Below, piece after piece: positions 7,252-14,804 of a stretch of DNA of 64,000 nt. The DNA is from Methanobacteriota archaeon. Lineage in GTDB: Archaea > Thermoplasmatota > Poseidoniia > Poseidoniales > Poseidoniaceae. The stretch is from contig JABJMO010000027.1 of the NCBI GenBank assembly GCA_018659375.1, forward strand, positions 1-64,000. The letters are read 5' to 3'. The first letter of the stretch is position 1. Each line of letters opens with the position of its first letter. The position numbers were made by a program, and so were the translations under genes. The notes under the pieces are model-generated. The model saw nothing but the letters and a program-made list of their open reading frames with translations. It was not told the DNA's origin and did not search any database.

Positions 7252-8294
7252 TACAACCAATTTTCCACCCCCATTGGGAGTTTAAAATGTACGGCTAAGA
7301 TTGCAAGACCTGAGCCAAATGAGACCAACAATGCTGTCTGGTCTGACTTTAGATAGCCGCTATTTTGAGAGATTTCGAGCTGAACACCGTGGGTAGTCGA
7401 TGCAGTGTTGGCCGTTTTTTCAGTATTATTGTGTAGAAAGTTGATTTCCCCCATCACTTCAATTGCTACTTTTGCCCCTTTTTTGACTGCCTTGGGAGTT
7501 GTTGGGTGAGAATAAGTATGATCTATTTCATCCCACTTGAGTTCCATATAATCAATTGACCTCTTAAGAAAATCTCCTAAATTGTCAATAATACCGTTTT
7601 GCAAATCCTTAGCTCTAGTTCTCATCTGTGGACCAGCATGTGATTTACAGGCTTGTCCGATACAATGCCTGTTGTATTGTGCCATAGTAAATGGCTCACT
7701 AAATCTTATTCTACCAGATTCGTTAGAAGGTCCAAGGATGTACGCGGCAGCTCCATCACCAACGGTTAGTGAAGCAATTGCTCGTGGGTGAAGATACAAA
7801 TTTCTTCTCTTGGCTTCACCAATGATAGGAGTAATGTGCTCCCCTGATACCACCAAAGCATACTTGCATTGTCCACTGCTAATTCTTGATTCGGCAATCA
7901 TCAATCCGGTTAACATCCCCGCACATGCATTAGAAACATCAAAGGTTTGTGCGTTGGTAATTTGCAATTCATTAGCAATTAAAGTGGCAAAACTTGGTGA
8001 TAAGTGTTGACGAAGTTTACCGTCCATCTTACTGACTGAACAATTAATTACCAAATCAATATCATCGGGTCCTATATCTATTCTTGAAAGAGCCTTTTTA
8101 GCGGCTCCCACGGCTAATTCGAAACTACCTTGGCCATTTGATACTTCACGATGGGCTAAGATTCCGGTTAAACGAACAAAATCTAGTGAACGCGGCAAAT
8201 CATCTGGTGATGCAAATGATGTTGTCGCTACTTTTGTGTCCGGTAGAAAGCCAGCAAAAGATAGCATCTGGGCGTGATTATCACTCCCTAACAT
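7251..8294 (-). CDS. FabH/OleA-like beta-ketoacyl synthase III (condensing enzyme)
   Basis: The product is 347 residues, normal for KAS III. The Cys-His-Asn triad is visible: C124 in FDVSNACAG, H263 in TYSHPTT and N296 in KTANTAST. GVQLE and FGSGLAIL supply the usual C-terminal glycine-rich strands. Family members use acyl-CoA or acyl-ACP to prime Claisen condensation with a malonyl- or second acyl-thioester. As archaea generally lack a bacterial fatty-acid synthase, a role in a specialised pathway (OleA-like, HMG-CoA-synthase-like or quinolone-like) is more likely than FabH itself. It is the first gene of the operon. A T-rich TATA-like element about 26 nt upstream suggests a leaderless transcript. 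Confidence 0.87.
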   Translation of the reverse strand: MLGSDNHAQMLSFAGFLPDTKVATTSFASPDDLPRSLDFVRLTGILAHREVSNGQGSFELAVGAAKKALSRIDIGPDDIDLVINCSVSKMDGKLRQHLSPSFATLIANELQITNAQTFDVSNACAGMLTGLMIAESRISSGQCKYALVVSGEHITPIIGEAKRRNLYLHPRAIASLTVGDGAAAYILGPSNESGRIRFSEPFTMAQYNRHCIGQACKSHAGPQMRTRAKDLQNGIIDNLGDFLKRSIDYMELKWDEIDHTYSHPTTPKAVKKGAKVAIEVMGEINFLHNNTEKTANTASTTHGVQLEISQNSGYLKSDQTALLVSFGSGLAILAVHFKLPMGVENWL

Positions 8295-8312
8295 ATCACT
8301 TGGTATTGTATT

Positions 8313-8325
8313 CTAATAAAAAAAG
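8313..8325 (-). promoter_or_regulatory. Candidate TATA box of the condensing-enzyme operon
   Basis: TTTTTTTATTAG on the minus strand is centred about 26 nt before the ATG at 8294. The 142-bp gap 8295-8436 is AT-rich and shared with the divergent TauE/SafE gene. Confidence 0.4.
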
Positions 8326-8406
8326 GTTCAACCGACATATACATTACAATTCCCGATAAATTTCGACAATATAAGAGATAAAACATAATCCTACCTAGTT
8401 AGACAG

Positions 8407-8413
8407 ATTTATT
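8407..8413 (+). promoter_or_regulatory. Candidate TATA box of the TauE/SafE gene
   Basis: ATTTATT is centred 27 nt upstream of the ATG at 8437, fitting a leaderless transcript. Confidence 0.35.
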
Positions 8414-8436
8414 CATTGCCTAATGTTGAATAGTTC

Positions 8437-9186
8437 ATGGAACTTTTGTTAGTTGTAGTGAGCATGGTAATCACTTTACTGGCTGCAGCATTAACAGTAC
8501 CTGCAGGTTTTGGTCTAGCAACAATGCTGACCCCAGTAGTATTATTTTGGTTACCACCACACGAAGCCATCGCTGTGGTTGCCATTATTCATGGCGCGCA
8601 TAATGCTTGGAAATTTAAATTATTGAAATCCAGTGTTGATTTTTCTGCGGTAAAGCGCTATGGATGGGCTTTAGTAATCGGCGCTACAATTGGCGCGATA
8701 TTGCATTCTTACATTCCTTCGGACCCATTGCTACTGGTTGTTGGAATAGCACTAGTGATTCTACCAGTTCTATCAGTTACTGAGAAATGGACAAATATTA
8801 GGCTACCAGATTCAGAGGATAAAATAGGCGGATTTGGCTCAGGGTTCTTTGGTGGCTTAACAGGCCATCAAGGTGCACTACGGGCAATGTTTCTTCAAAA
8901 ACGGTTACCAGATAAGGTCGCTTATGCAGCAACTGCAAGTGTCTTAGCCTTGGCAGTAGACCTCACGCGCATTCCGATTTACATTATGTTTGAAGGGAGT
9001 GCAATACTTGACGAATTTATCTTGATACCATGTTTGGTGGCATCGGCAATTATCGGAGTCAATTTGGGTAAACGCTGGCTAACAAAGTGGAAACAATCAG
9101 CGATCAGTACTGGTATACTAGTCGCGATAGTTGCTAGTGGTGTAATGTATATTGTCGAGGCGACAAATAATCTAGGTTATTGGTGA
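8437..9186 (+). CDS. TauE/SafE-family membrane permease
   Basis: The product is 249 residues with about seven to eight hydrophobic helices. The first contains the family-like PAGFGLATMLTPVV stretch, and a second half-repeat begins near GFGSGFFGGLTGHQGALRAMF (about 130-150). TauE/SafE proteins export or import small sulfur-containing or organic anions such as sulfite, sulfoacetate or taurine-derived anions. The ATG at 8437 has a TATA-like element 27 nt before it. The gene is divergent from the condensing-enzyme operon and convergent with rpsB. Whether it transports a product or precursor of that operon is not shown by the sequence. The substrate cannot be assigned. Confidence 0.8.
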   Translation: MELLLVVVSMVITLLAAALTVPAGFGLATMLTPVVLFWLPPHEAIAVVAIIHGAHNAWKFKLLKSSVDFSAVKRYGWALVIGATIGAILHSYIPSDPLLLVVGIALVILPVLSVTEKWTNIRLPDSEDKIGGFGSGFFGGLTGHQGALRAMFLQKRLPDKVAYAATASVLALAVDLTRIPIYIMFEGSAILDEFILIPCLVASAIIGVNLGKRWLTKWKQSAISTGILVAIVASGVMYIVEATNNLGYW

Positions 9187-9191
9187 AACAA

Positions 9192-9800
9192 TCAGAAGGT
9201 GGATTGCCATTCTTCGACGTCTTGCGCTGCTGCCCAATCTTCGTCTGTGGTTTCGCCACGTACTTTCAAGACCTCTCTTGCTAGCAACCAGTAAACCAAT
9301 GCTAGTGAACGACGACCTTTGTTGTTAGCCGGCACCGCAATGTCTACGTTTCTTAGATTGTTATTAGCATCAACAATGCCAACAACCGGCAAGCCAGTAT
9401 TTACTGCTTCTTTCAGTGCTTGCTGGTCAGCAGCAGGGTCGGTAACAAATAGGATATCAGGCTCAACATATGAACGTAGAGCAGGGTTAGTTAGAGAGCC
9501 TGGAATAAATCTTCCAACTGCTGAGTGAGCACCAACTGCTTCTGCGAATTTTCGAGCGGGTCTTTGTCCATATTGCCTTGCAGAAACAACCATAATTCTT
9601 GGAGCTTCGAATTTATTCAAGAACTCTGCAGTGGTTCTAATTCTGGAGTCGGTCATATTGACGTCTAGCAGATAAAGACCGTCATCCCTTACGGAATCAA
9701 TGAATCTAGCCATATCCGCACTCTTCTGTTGAGTACCAATATTTACAGCATTTTCTTCATAGGTTTCAAACGGTAACAATAGACTTGTTTCTTCAGACAT
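9192..9800 (-). CDS. rps2: Small ribosomal subunit protein uS2, archaeal type
   Basis: The product is 202 residues from the ATG at 9800, preceded by GAGGTCA at ribosome-binding distance. An in-frame start at 9869 would add an atypical N-terminus. Recognisable archaeal/eukaryotic uS2 text includes FIDSVRDDGLYLLDV, APRIMVVSARQYGQRPARKFAE, GRFIPGSLTNP, EPDILFVTDP and the conserved VDANNNLRNVDIAVPANNKGRRS block near 150-170. It assembles on the 30S head-body junction near the mRNA exit side. The gene stands alone here, with the Cas4-like gene divergent and the TauE/SafE gene convergent, instead of in its common rpoN-eno-rpsB type neighbourhood. Confidence 0.96.
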   Translation of the reverse strand: MSEETSLLLPFETYEENAVNIGTQQKSADMARFIDSVRDDGLYLLDVNMTDSRIRTTAEFLNKFEAPRIMVVSARQYGQRPARKFAEAVGAHSAVGRFIPGSLTNPALRSYVEPDILFVTDPAADQQALKEAVNTGLPVVGIVDANNNLRNVDIAVPANNKGRRSLALVYWLLAREVLKVRGETTDEDWAAAQDVEEWQSTF

Positions 9801-9892
9801 GAAATGACCTCTGCATTCGACCGACTTGACCCCCATATTAAACCGCTTCGCAACATGACAGATTTCCATAAATCATATTTTGAGGAAAAAAC

Positions 9893-11143
9893 GTGACACA
9901 AATTGGCGAAGATTACAAGACTCAAGACATCAAAGGTACTCATATGGGGGATGTGACTAACCACGGCATAGGTTCACAATTTGACCCCTCGACAGCCAAG
10001 AAAAGTAAAGATGGCTTTTGGCGAGATAACAATAATAATTTGCCAAAAGTAAGTGCTAGTGACATTGAACGTCACGCATATTGCCCACTGTCTTGGGAGT
10101 TAGCGAAAAAAGGTAATTCTGGGCAGGGGGATGCGATTAATTCTGGCAAAACAAAGCATGCAAAAATACATGAACGGGTATCTGAATTTAAGATAAAACA
10201 AAGCCAATTCAAACGTCATATGATTATTTGGACATGGTGGTTTACTGTAATAATCGCAATAGTCATTGATTCTATTGCCTTCATGAGTATCGACGACATA
10301 GCATTATATCCAAAAGATATTGCCAAATATCTTGCTATGTGGAGCCTTACTGTACTACTTGCTGGCATTATTGCGGTATCAATTCCATGGCGTGATTGGC
10401 TTGGTTTTGATGTGACGATTAAACAACAGAAAAATGAGTTGATTCAAGAGACAAAAATCCTGCAGCCCGAGTGGGAACCTGAAGGGTTTGAAGGAGGGTG
10501 GTTTGAGGCTGGAAAAGTGGAGACGAGTTTGTTATTTGCGGCGATCTTGCTCGGAATCCATTCGATTGCCCTAAACGGGGCGGATAATAGAAAACAAGCC
10601 GGCTTTATCCTTATTGTGTTAGCAATGCTGTGGACTTTTGCTGCTTCGTGGCAATTGCAGCGCGCATTGATTACGGAAAATGAATCAGAGTTAGCAAGAA
10701 AAGATGTCGGGTTAAAAGAAGGCACTGAAGTCGCATATTCTGATGATGAAGAGTCTGCTGGATTACTTATTGATAATGTGACTGCGATAAGAGGAAGACC
10801 TGACCAAATTGTCATAATTGATGGAGAATTTATTCCTATCGAACAAAAAACCGGTCGAGTCCCTAAACGCCCCCATACATCGCACAGAAGACAAGTTCTA
10901 GCATATATCCACTTAGTTGAAATAAATACCAAAAGAACCACTCCATACGGCATCTTGAGATACGGCAATGAAGATATCCACCAAGTAATGTGGGACGATA
11001 ATGCCAAGAATGAATTATTTGATGAGGTAAAAGAAATACAACGACTGATGGCAATTGGTGGTGCCAAGCGTAACCATGACCGAGTTGGGAAATGTCAGAA
11101 CTGTTCTAGAAAGTATGCCTGTAATGAATCCCTTGCGGAATAA
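9893..11143 (+). CDS. Membrane-anchored Cas4/RecB-like PD-(D/E)XK nuclease with 4Fe-4S cluster motif
   Basis: The product is 416 residues from a GTG with GAGG about 9 nt upstream. Cas4-type landmarks are all present in order: C64 in HAYCPLSW, H93, D304 in RGRPDQI, E317-x-K319 in IPIEQKTG, Q334-x3-Y338 (QVLAY), and the C-terminal C401-x2-C404-x5-C410. The four Cys match the Fe-S cluster of Cas4 exonucleases. Unlike Cas4, about 200 residues holding four predicted TM helices (roughly 109-133, 145-163, 212-228, 237-254) are inserted between the first Cys and the nuclease core. No CRISPR array or other cas gene is present in the window, so this is probably a CRISPR-independent membrane-bound DNA-processing enzyme. 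Role unknown. Confidence 0.8.
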   Translation: MTQIGEDYKTQDIKGTHMGDVTNHGIGSQFDPSTAKKSKDGFWRDNNNNLPKVSASDIERHAYCPLSWELAKKGNSGQGDAINSGKTKHAKIHERVSEFKIKQSQFKRHMIIWTWWFTVIIAIVIDSIAFMSIDDIALYPKDIAKYLAMWSLTVLLAGIIAVSIPWRDWLGFDVTIKQQKNELIQETKILQPEWEPEGFEGGWFEAGKVETSLLFAAILLGIHSIALNGADNRKQAGFILIVLAMLWTFAASWQLQRALITENESELARKDVGLKEGTEVAYSDDEESAGLLIDNVTAIRGRPDQIVIIDGEFIPIEQKTGRVPKRPHTSHRRQVLAYIHLVEINTKRTTPYGILRYGNEDIHQVMWDDNAKNELFDEVKEIQRLMAIGGAKRNHDRVGKCQNCSRKYACNESLAE

Positions 11144-11704
11144 TCATTTGTCACACGGTGGCTCGAGAGGGTATTGTTGACATACCCGGTGTATGGTTAT
11201 CACAATTATGAAATTGTCTTGTAAAGCACCAATTGTTGTTTCACCCCAACCTCTAGATTCTACGTTTAAATCCCAGTCTCCGGATTCAAACGACGGGTCT
11301 GGCTCAAAGTTGTCAACTGTAGGAGTGACATCTTGGCAAACATCTTGTGACCAAATTGCTGCACCTGAAGGAGATGTGACTTCGGCTCTTACATATCTTA
11401 ATTCGCTACTTAGAGCCTCATCAAAACAGGAAATCTGATCTGAACCACTCATGGTTACTTTGAAGTATATCTCGATTCTTTCAACCGTATCATCTACTGG
11501 AAATGATGTAAAATTCGAGTAGGGTTGAATTGAGATAGTAGTGAAAGTATGAGTCATATCCACTTTATCTGGGTAAGACACTCTTTCAACTGGTTCCCTC
11601 ATACTTTCTATGGTTTCCCTTGCTTGTAGTAAGCCAAGACATCCAGATAGGCTAGATATCATAAACGTCGATATGAGGAACACTGCTAAACTGTATCTCC
11701 TCAT
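11144..11704 (-). CDS. Predicted lipoprotein, function unknown
   Basis: The product is 186 residues from the ATG at 11704. A TTG upstream at 11782 is less likely because the ATG places a signal peptide at the N-terminus: basic MRRY, a hydrophobic core, then the lipobox L19-S20-G21-C22. The mature part is beta-rich with several Cys (CFDEA, DVCQDV, VCQQYPLEPPC) that could form disulfides outside the cell. I recognise no family. Its stop directly abuts the stop of the convergent Cas4-like gene. Confidence 0.65.
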   Translation of the reverse strand: MRRYSLAVFLISTFMISSLSGCLGLLQARETIESMREPVERVSYPDKVDMTHTFTTISIQPYSNFTSFPVDDTVERIEIYFKVTMSGSDQISCFDEALSSELRYVRAEVTSPSGAAIWSQDVCQDVTPTVDNFEPDPSFESGDWDLNVESRGWGETTIGALQDNFIIVITIHRVCQQYPLEPPCDK

Positions 11705-11848
11705 GGCTCTGCGATGAGCAACTTGGTTATCAAATAAGTGATTAATCGAGCGTGGGTTTGAAGTGTACAATTCAATCCGCAACTGTCCGGATGACGCACA
11801 TGGTGGCCGAGCTCACGCAATGACGAACCCTATGAAAGCCGACGGACA

Positions 11849-14638
11849 TCACTCAAATTCAGCGCCACAAACTGGGCACTCTTTGGCCATAATTGGTATT
11901 TCAGCACCACAAGAACCACATTCAGCAGTCTTTTTTGATGATTGACGTCGCTTAGGTTTTTGTCTTGCAGGTTGTAATTCATCAGTCGCCTTAATCTTAG
12001 CAATCGGAGTATCCTCATCCTCGACAGTAAAGTCAGAACTGGTTTCTTCGATCTCATTTCCTGCCAATGAAGAGTCGGAAATCCCAAGTCCAATGTGAAC
12101 TTGATCCCCTGGCATTACTCCATCTTCCCCGGTTAATTCAAAGATTCTACCTCTTATTTCTGCATCGCTTGCTGATAAATCTGCACCATCGTCCTTGTGA
12201 GATACTAATTCTCCTTTGGATGCAAGCATGTCGTCAAGATCTTGTACTCCTGCGCTCATCTCTTTGAGGCCCTTTAGACGGGTAGTGACCTGTGAGTCGA
12301 ATTCTTCAATCTCTTCAGGAGTAAGTCCTTCAGTGGAAACTTCTTCTTCATACGATTGTTCAATTTCGGCAATTTCAGCTTCTGCTGTAGCGATATTCTC
12401 ATCCCAGAAATCACCAAATTGCTCCTCATCGTAACCAAATTCCTTAACGGTCTCGTCAAAGTCTTCCGACCCAGTGACCACTTCATTTTCATCAGTTTCT
12501 GGTAATGCGACCTCTTCTTTAGGTACAACTTTTCTTTCTCGACGTTGCCGTTGTTCAAAGAATGATGAAACATCTTGCTCAGCACCACAATATGGGCAAT
12601 TATCCATTAAATCTGGTACTGATTCTCCACATTCGTGGCATTCGTGGAATTGTTTTCTCGCCTTAGCCAGATTAAAACTACAGTGGGGACAGCGGTTCTC
12701 GTCACCTTCCAATTCTCCATCACAGGCAGGACAATATTCGAAAATATCTCGTTCTACTTCTTCTTCTGACTCTCTAGTCAACCATATGGCAAGTCCAAAA
12801 ATGACAAGTAATGAAACCACTGCAAGACCAATTAAAGCTGCTGTATTCATTCCTGAATTTTCATTCTCAACTGAATCAGAAACGGTGGAAGTGGTAGACA
12901 GTTTGCGAGTGTAGGTACTGGTAACTGCAGGGTCAGAAGGCGTCATTTGTATGGTTGTAGAAGGTGCGGTTGCGGTAAATTGACATTCTAAAGATACTTT
13001 CTGACTGATTTCAGAAACATTTACCGGAATTGTAACAATTAGTGAATTTGCGGTAGCATCATAGCAATCAATAGTTAAATCACCCAACTCTTGACTGGTC
13101 AAATTTATGGCAAAGATGTATTCTTCGCCTTCATCTAGAGGTAATTCCACTGATTCTCTATTCAAGTCAAGAATTCGTAGTGATGAACCTGCCCAATTCA
13201 GGACAAGTTTTGACTCAACTGAAATAGAATTAGTGGCGATATTATTGGTCAAGTCTCTGTCTAATGAATCGCCTGCCGGCGTCCACTCTGCAACAAAATT
13301 AGCAGTGTGAGACCCTGCTCCAGTTGACAATTCTTTTGTCCAATATCGCGACTCACCAGCATTCAGTACTATTATTGCCGAATTTGCTGAGACTCCTTCA
13401 AAAGTGTATGCTAAATTACCTCTTACCTGTACTCCGCCTAGATTTGTTACAGTTACGCCCCAAGTCACCTTGTCTCCTGCTTGTACTACTGGAGTCGAGG
13501 CTAGAGCGACGGAATCGACCAATACATCTGGTGATTCTAGTTTTATTAAGTTCGAAGATAGCCTATCGTTAGTAGTGTCTTCTTGGGTAAAGTCACCATC
13601 GCCAAATGGGTCAATGACTGCGGTGATTTGATAGCTTCCCGGTCCAAGTGAGCCAATCAAATTATTATCAAAATTATTTGACCAAGATTGTTGAGTATCA
13701 GCCCCGCCAACTAGGGAAACGGTGAATGGCGGGGAAACTTCCATCCCGTCCGTGTGGGCAATTTCAAGCCACATAGTAACTTCTGTAGTGCCGCTGCCCC
13801 CTATTCTACCGATTGTTCCGTTAACAAACCATGGACCATTGACTGAACCTGAATTAGGCGTCACCTCTAATTCTCCGACGTGATATATATCCATACGAGG
13901 TTTAACCAACATAGCGACCTCTATGGTTTTGCTTTGTTCGGATGCTTCAGTCACTTCGTCGTTATAATCTGGAGTTAGATAAATTGTGTAGGAACCAGTT
14001 GCAGGAGCGGTAAAAGAGGTATTGACCCAAGTTTCCTGCCCGGGTGTCAAACTAGCAGTACTAATCATTTGATCGTTTATTGAACCCGGCAAATTTACCT
14101 CTAATTGACTCGCTGATGCAGGTTCAGTACCAGTATTTTTCACTAAAGAGGAAATTTCTACAGTATCCCCTGCATATATCTCTGTAGCAGGCGTTAGTAC
14201 GGTTTGCATTATTCGTAAATTAGGTAATCCAGCGACTTCAAACTCAACAAAGAAGGAGACCTCGTTGCCGCTATTAAACGGATATTCGAAGGTAATCCAT
14301 ATTTTGTCGTCACTTTCTAGTAAACCGTCCCAAGTAGCACTTACCGTTTCTGAGGTGTCACCTGAAATATCTATTACGTCTTGAACAAATTTGTTGTTAT
14401 TGCTTAATTGATTCTTGTAAAATGCATAACCGACATTGTTAGCTTCACCTTGTTGAGTGTTGGTTAATGTTAGGAAAAAAGTCACTGAGTCCCCAACTGC
14501 TAGTCCAGTAGAAGGAATCATGGCCACTTGTGCCTCTGATGCTTCAATGCCACCGCTATTGTAAGCACTTGCACTGAGAGGAAGGGCGACCATGGTAAGC
14601 AATATTGCTCCAAGAAAGACCGCTGTTCTACCTGCCAT
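11849..14638 (-). CDS. Large surface protein with CARDB-like repeats, one TM helix and three cytosolic zinc ribbons
   Basis: The product is 929 residues. A signal peptide (1-25, ending SASA) is followed by several CARDB-type adhesion domains (e.g. AGDTVEISSLVKNTGTEPAS; VQAGDKVTWGVTVTNLGG) to about residue 590. A single TM helix lies at about 599-619. The C-terminal part contains CxxC-x10-CxxC ribbons at about 634-651 and 664-681, an acidic linker, and a third ribbon at the extreme C-terminus (CGSCGAEIP...CPVCGAEFE). The topology implies an extracellular adhesin domain joined to intracellular zinc-binding modules. It is divergent from the next surface-protein gene. No enzyme motif is seen, and a signalling or anchoring role is a guess. 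Confidence 0.8.
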   Translation of the reverse strand: MAGRTAVFLGAILLTMVALPLSASAYNSGGIEASEAQVAMIPSTGLAVGDSVTFFLTLTNTQQGEANNVGYAFYKNQLSNNNKFVQDVIDISGDTSETVSATWDGLLESDDKIWITFEYPFNSGNEVSFFVEFEVAGLPNLRIMQTVLTPATEIYAGDTVEISSLVKNTGTEPASASQLEVNLPGSINDQMISTASLTPGQETWVNTSFTAPATGSYTIYLTPDYNDEVTEASEQSKTIEVAMLVKPRMDIYHVGELEVTPNSGSVNGPWFVNGTIGRIGGSGTTEVTMWLEIAHTDGMEVSPPFTVSLVGGADTQQSWSNNFDNNLIGSLGPGSYQITAVIDPFGDGDFTQEDTTNDRLSSNLIKLESPDVLVDSVALASTPVVQAGDKVTWGVTVTNLGGVQVRGNLAYTFEGVSANSAIIVLNAGESRYWTKELSTGAGSHTANFVAEWTPAGDSLDRDLTNNIATNSISVESKLVLNWAGSSLRILDLNRESVELPLDEGEEYIFAINLTSQELGDLTIDCYDATANSLIVTIPVNVSEISQKVSLECQFTATAPSTTIQMTPSDPAVTSTYTRKLSTTSTVSDSVENENSGMNTAALIGLAVVSLLVIFGLAIWLTRESEEEVERDIFEYCPACDGELEGDENRCPHCSFNLAKARKQFHECHECGESVPDLMDNCPYCGAEQDVSSFFEQRQRRERKVVPKEEVALPETDENEVVTGSEDFDETVKEFGYDEEQFGDFWDENIATAEAEIAEIEQSYEEEVSTEGLTPEEIEEFDSQVTTRLKGLKEMSAGVQDLDDMLASKGELVSHKDDGADLSASDAEIRGRIFELTGEDGVMPGDQVHIGLGISDSSLAGNEIEETSSDFTVEDEDTPIAKIKATDELQPARQKPKRRQSSKKTAECGSCGAEIPIMAKECPVCGAEFE

Positions 14639-14804
14639 CGTTTATATGGACAAAGGATGTAGCACTTGAACCCATCTCTAAACTTGCAGTCATATCAATA
14701 AAATCTGCGCCCATAATGTGAAGCCAGCAGTAACCTCAACCAAACATTAGATTACTGATAAATTGAGGGTAGCATTCAAGGCTTATCGCCGATGTGTAAA
14801 CATC

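Noticed and set aside
7251-7260. TTG at 7260 as the start of the half-size FabH-like gene
   Set aside because: An ATG at 7251 overlapping the stop as TAATG is a more typical coupled start; the TTG adds only three residues.
10444-11067. Long antisense ORF opposite the Cas4-like gene
   Set aside because: It lies entirely within a well-supported gene and has no domain, promoter or ribosome site of its own.
9893-11143. A Cas4-like gene as a sign of a CRISPR-Cas locus
   Set aside because: No repeat-spacer array and no cas1, cas2 or effector gene is present anywhere in the window, and the protein has membrane helices foreign to Cas4.
12474-12914. 146-codon ORF antisense to the surface protein
   Set aside because: Its Ser-rich composition mirrors the acidic and Cys-rich coding strand opposite; a shadow frame.
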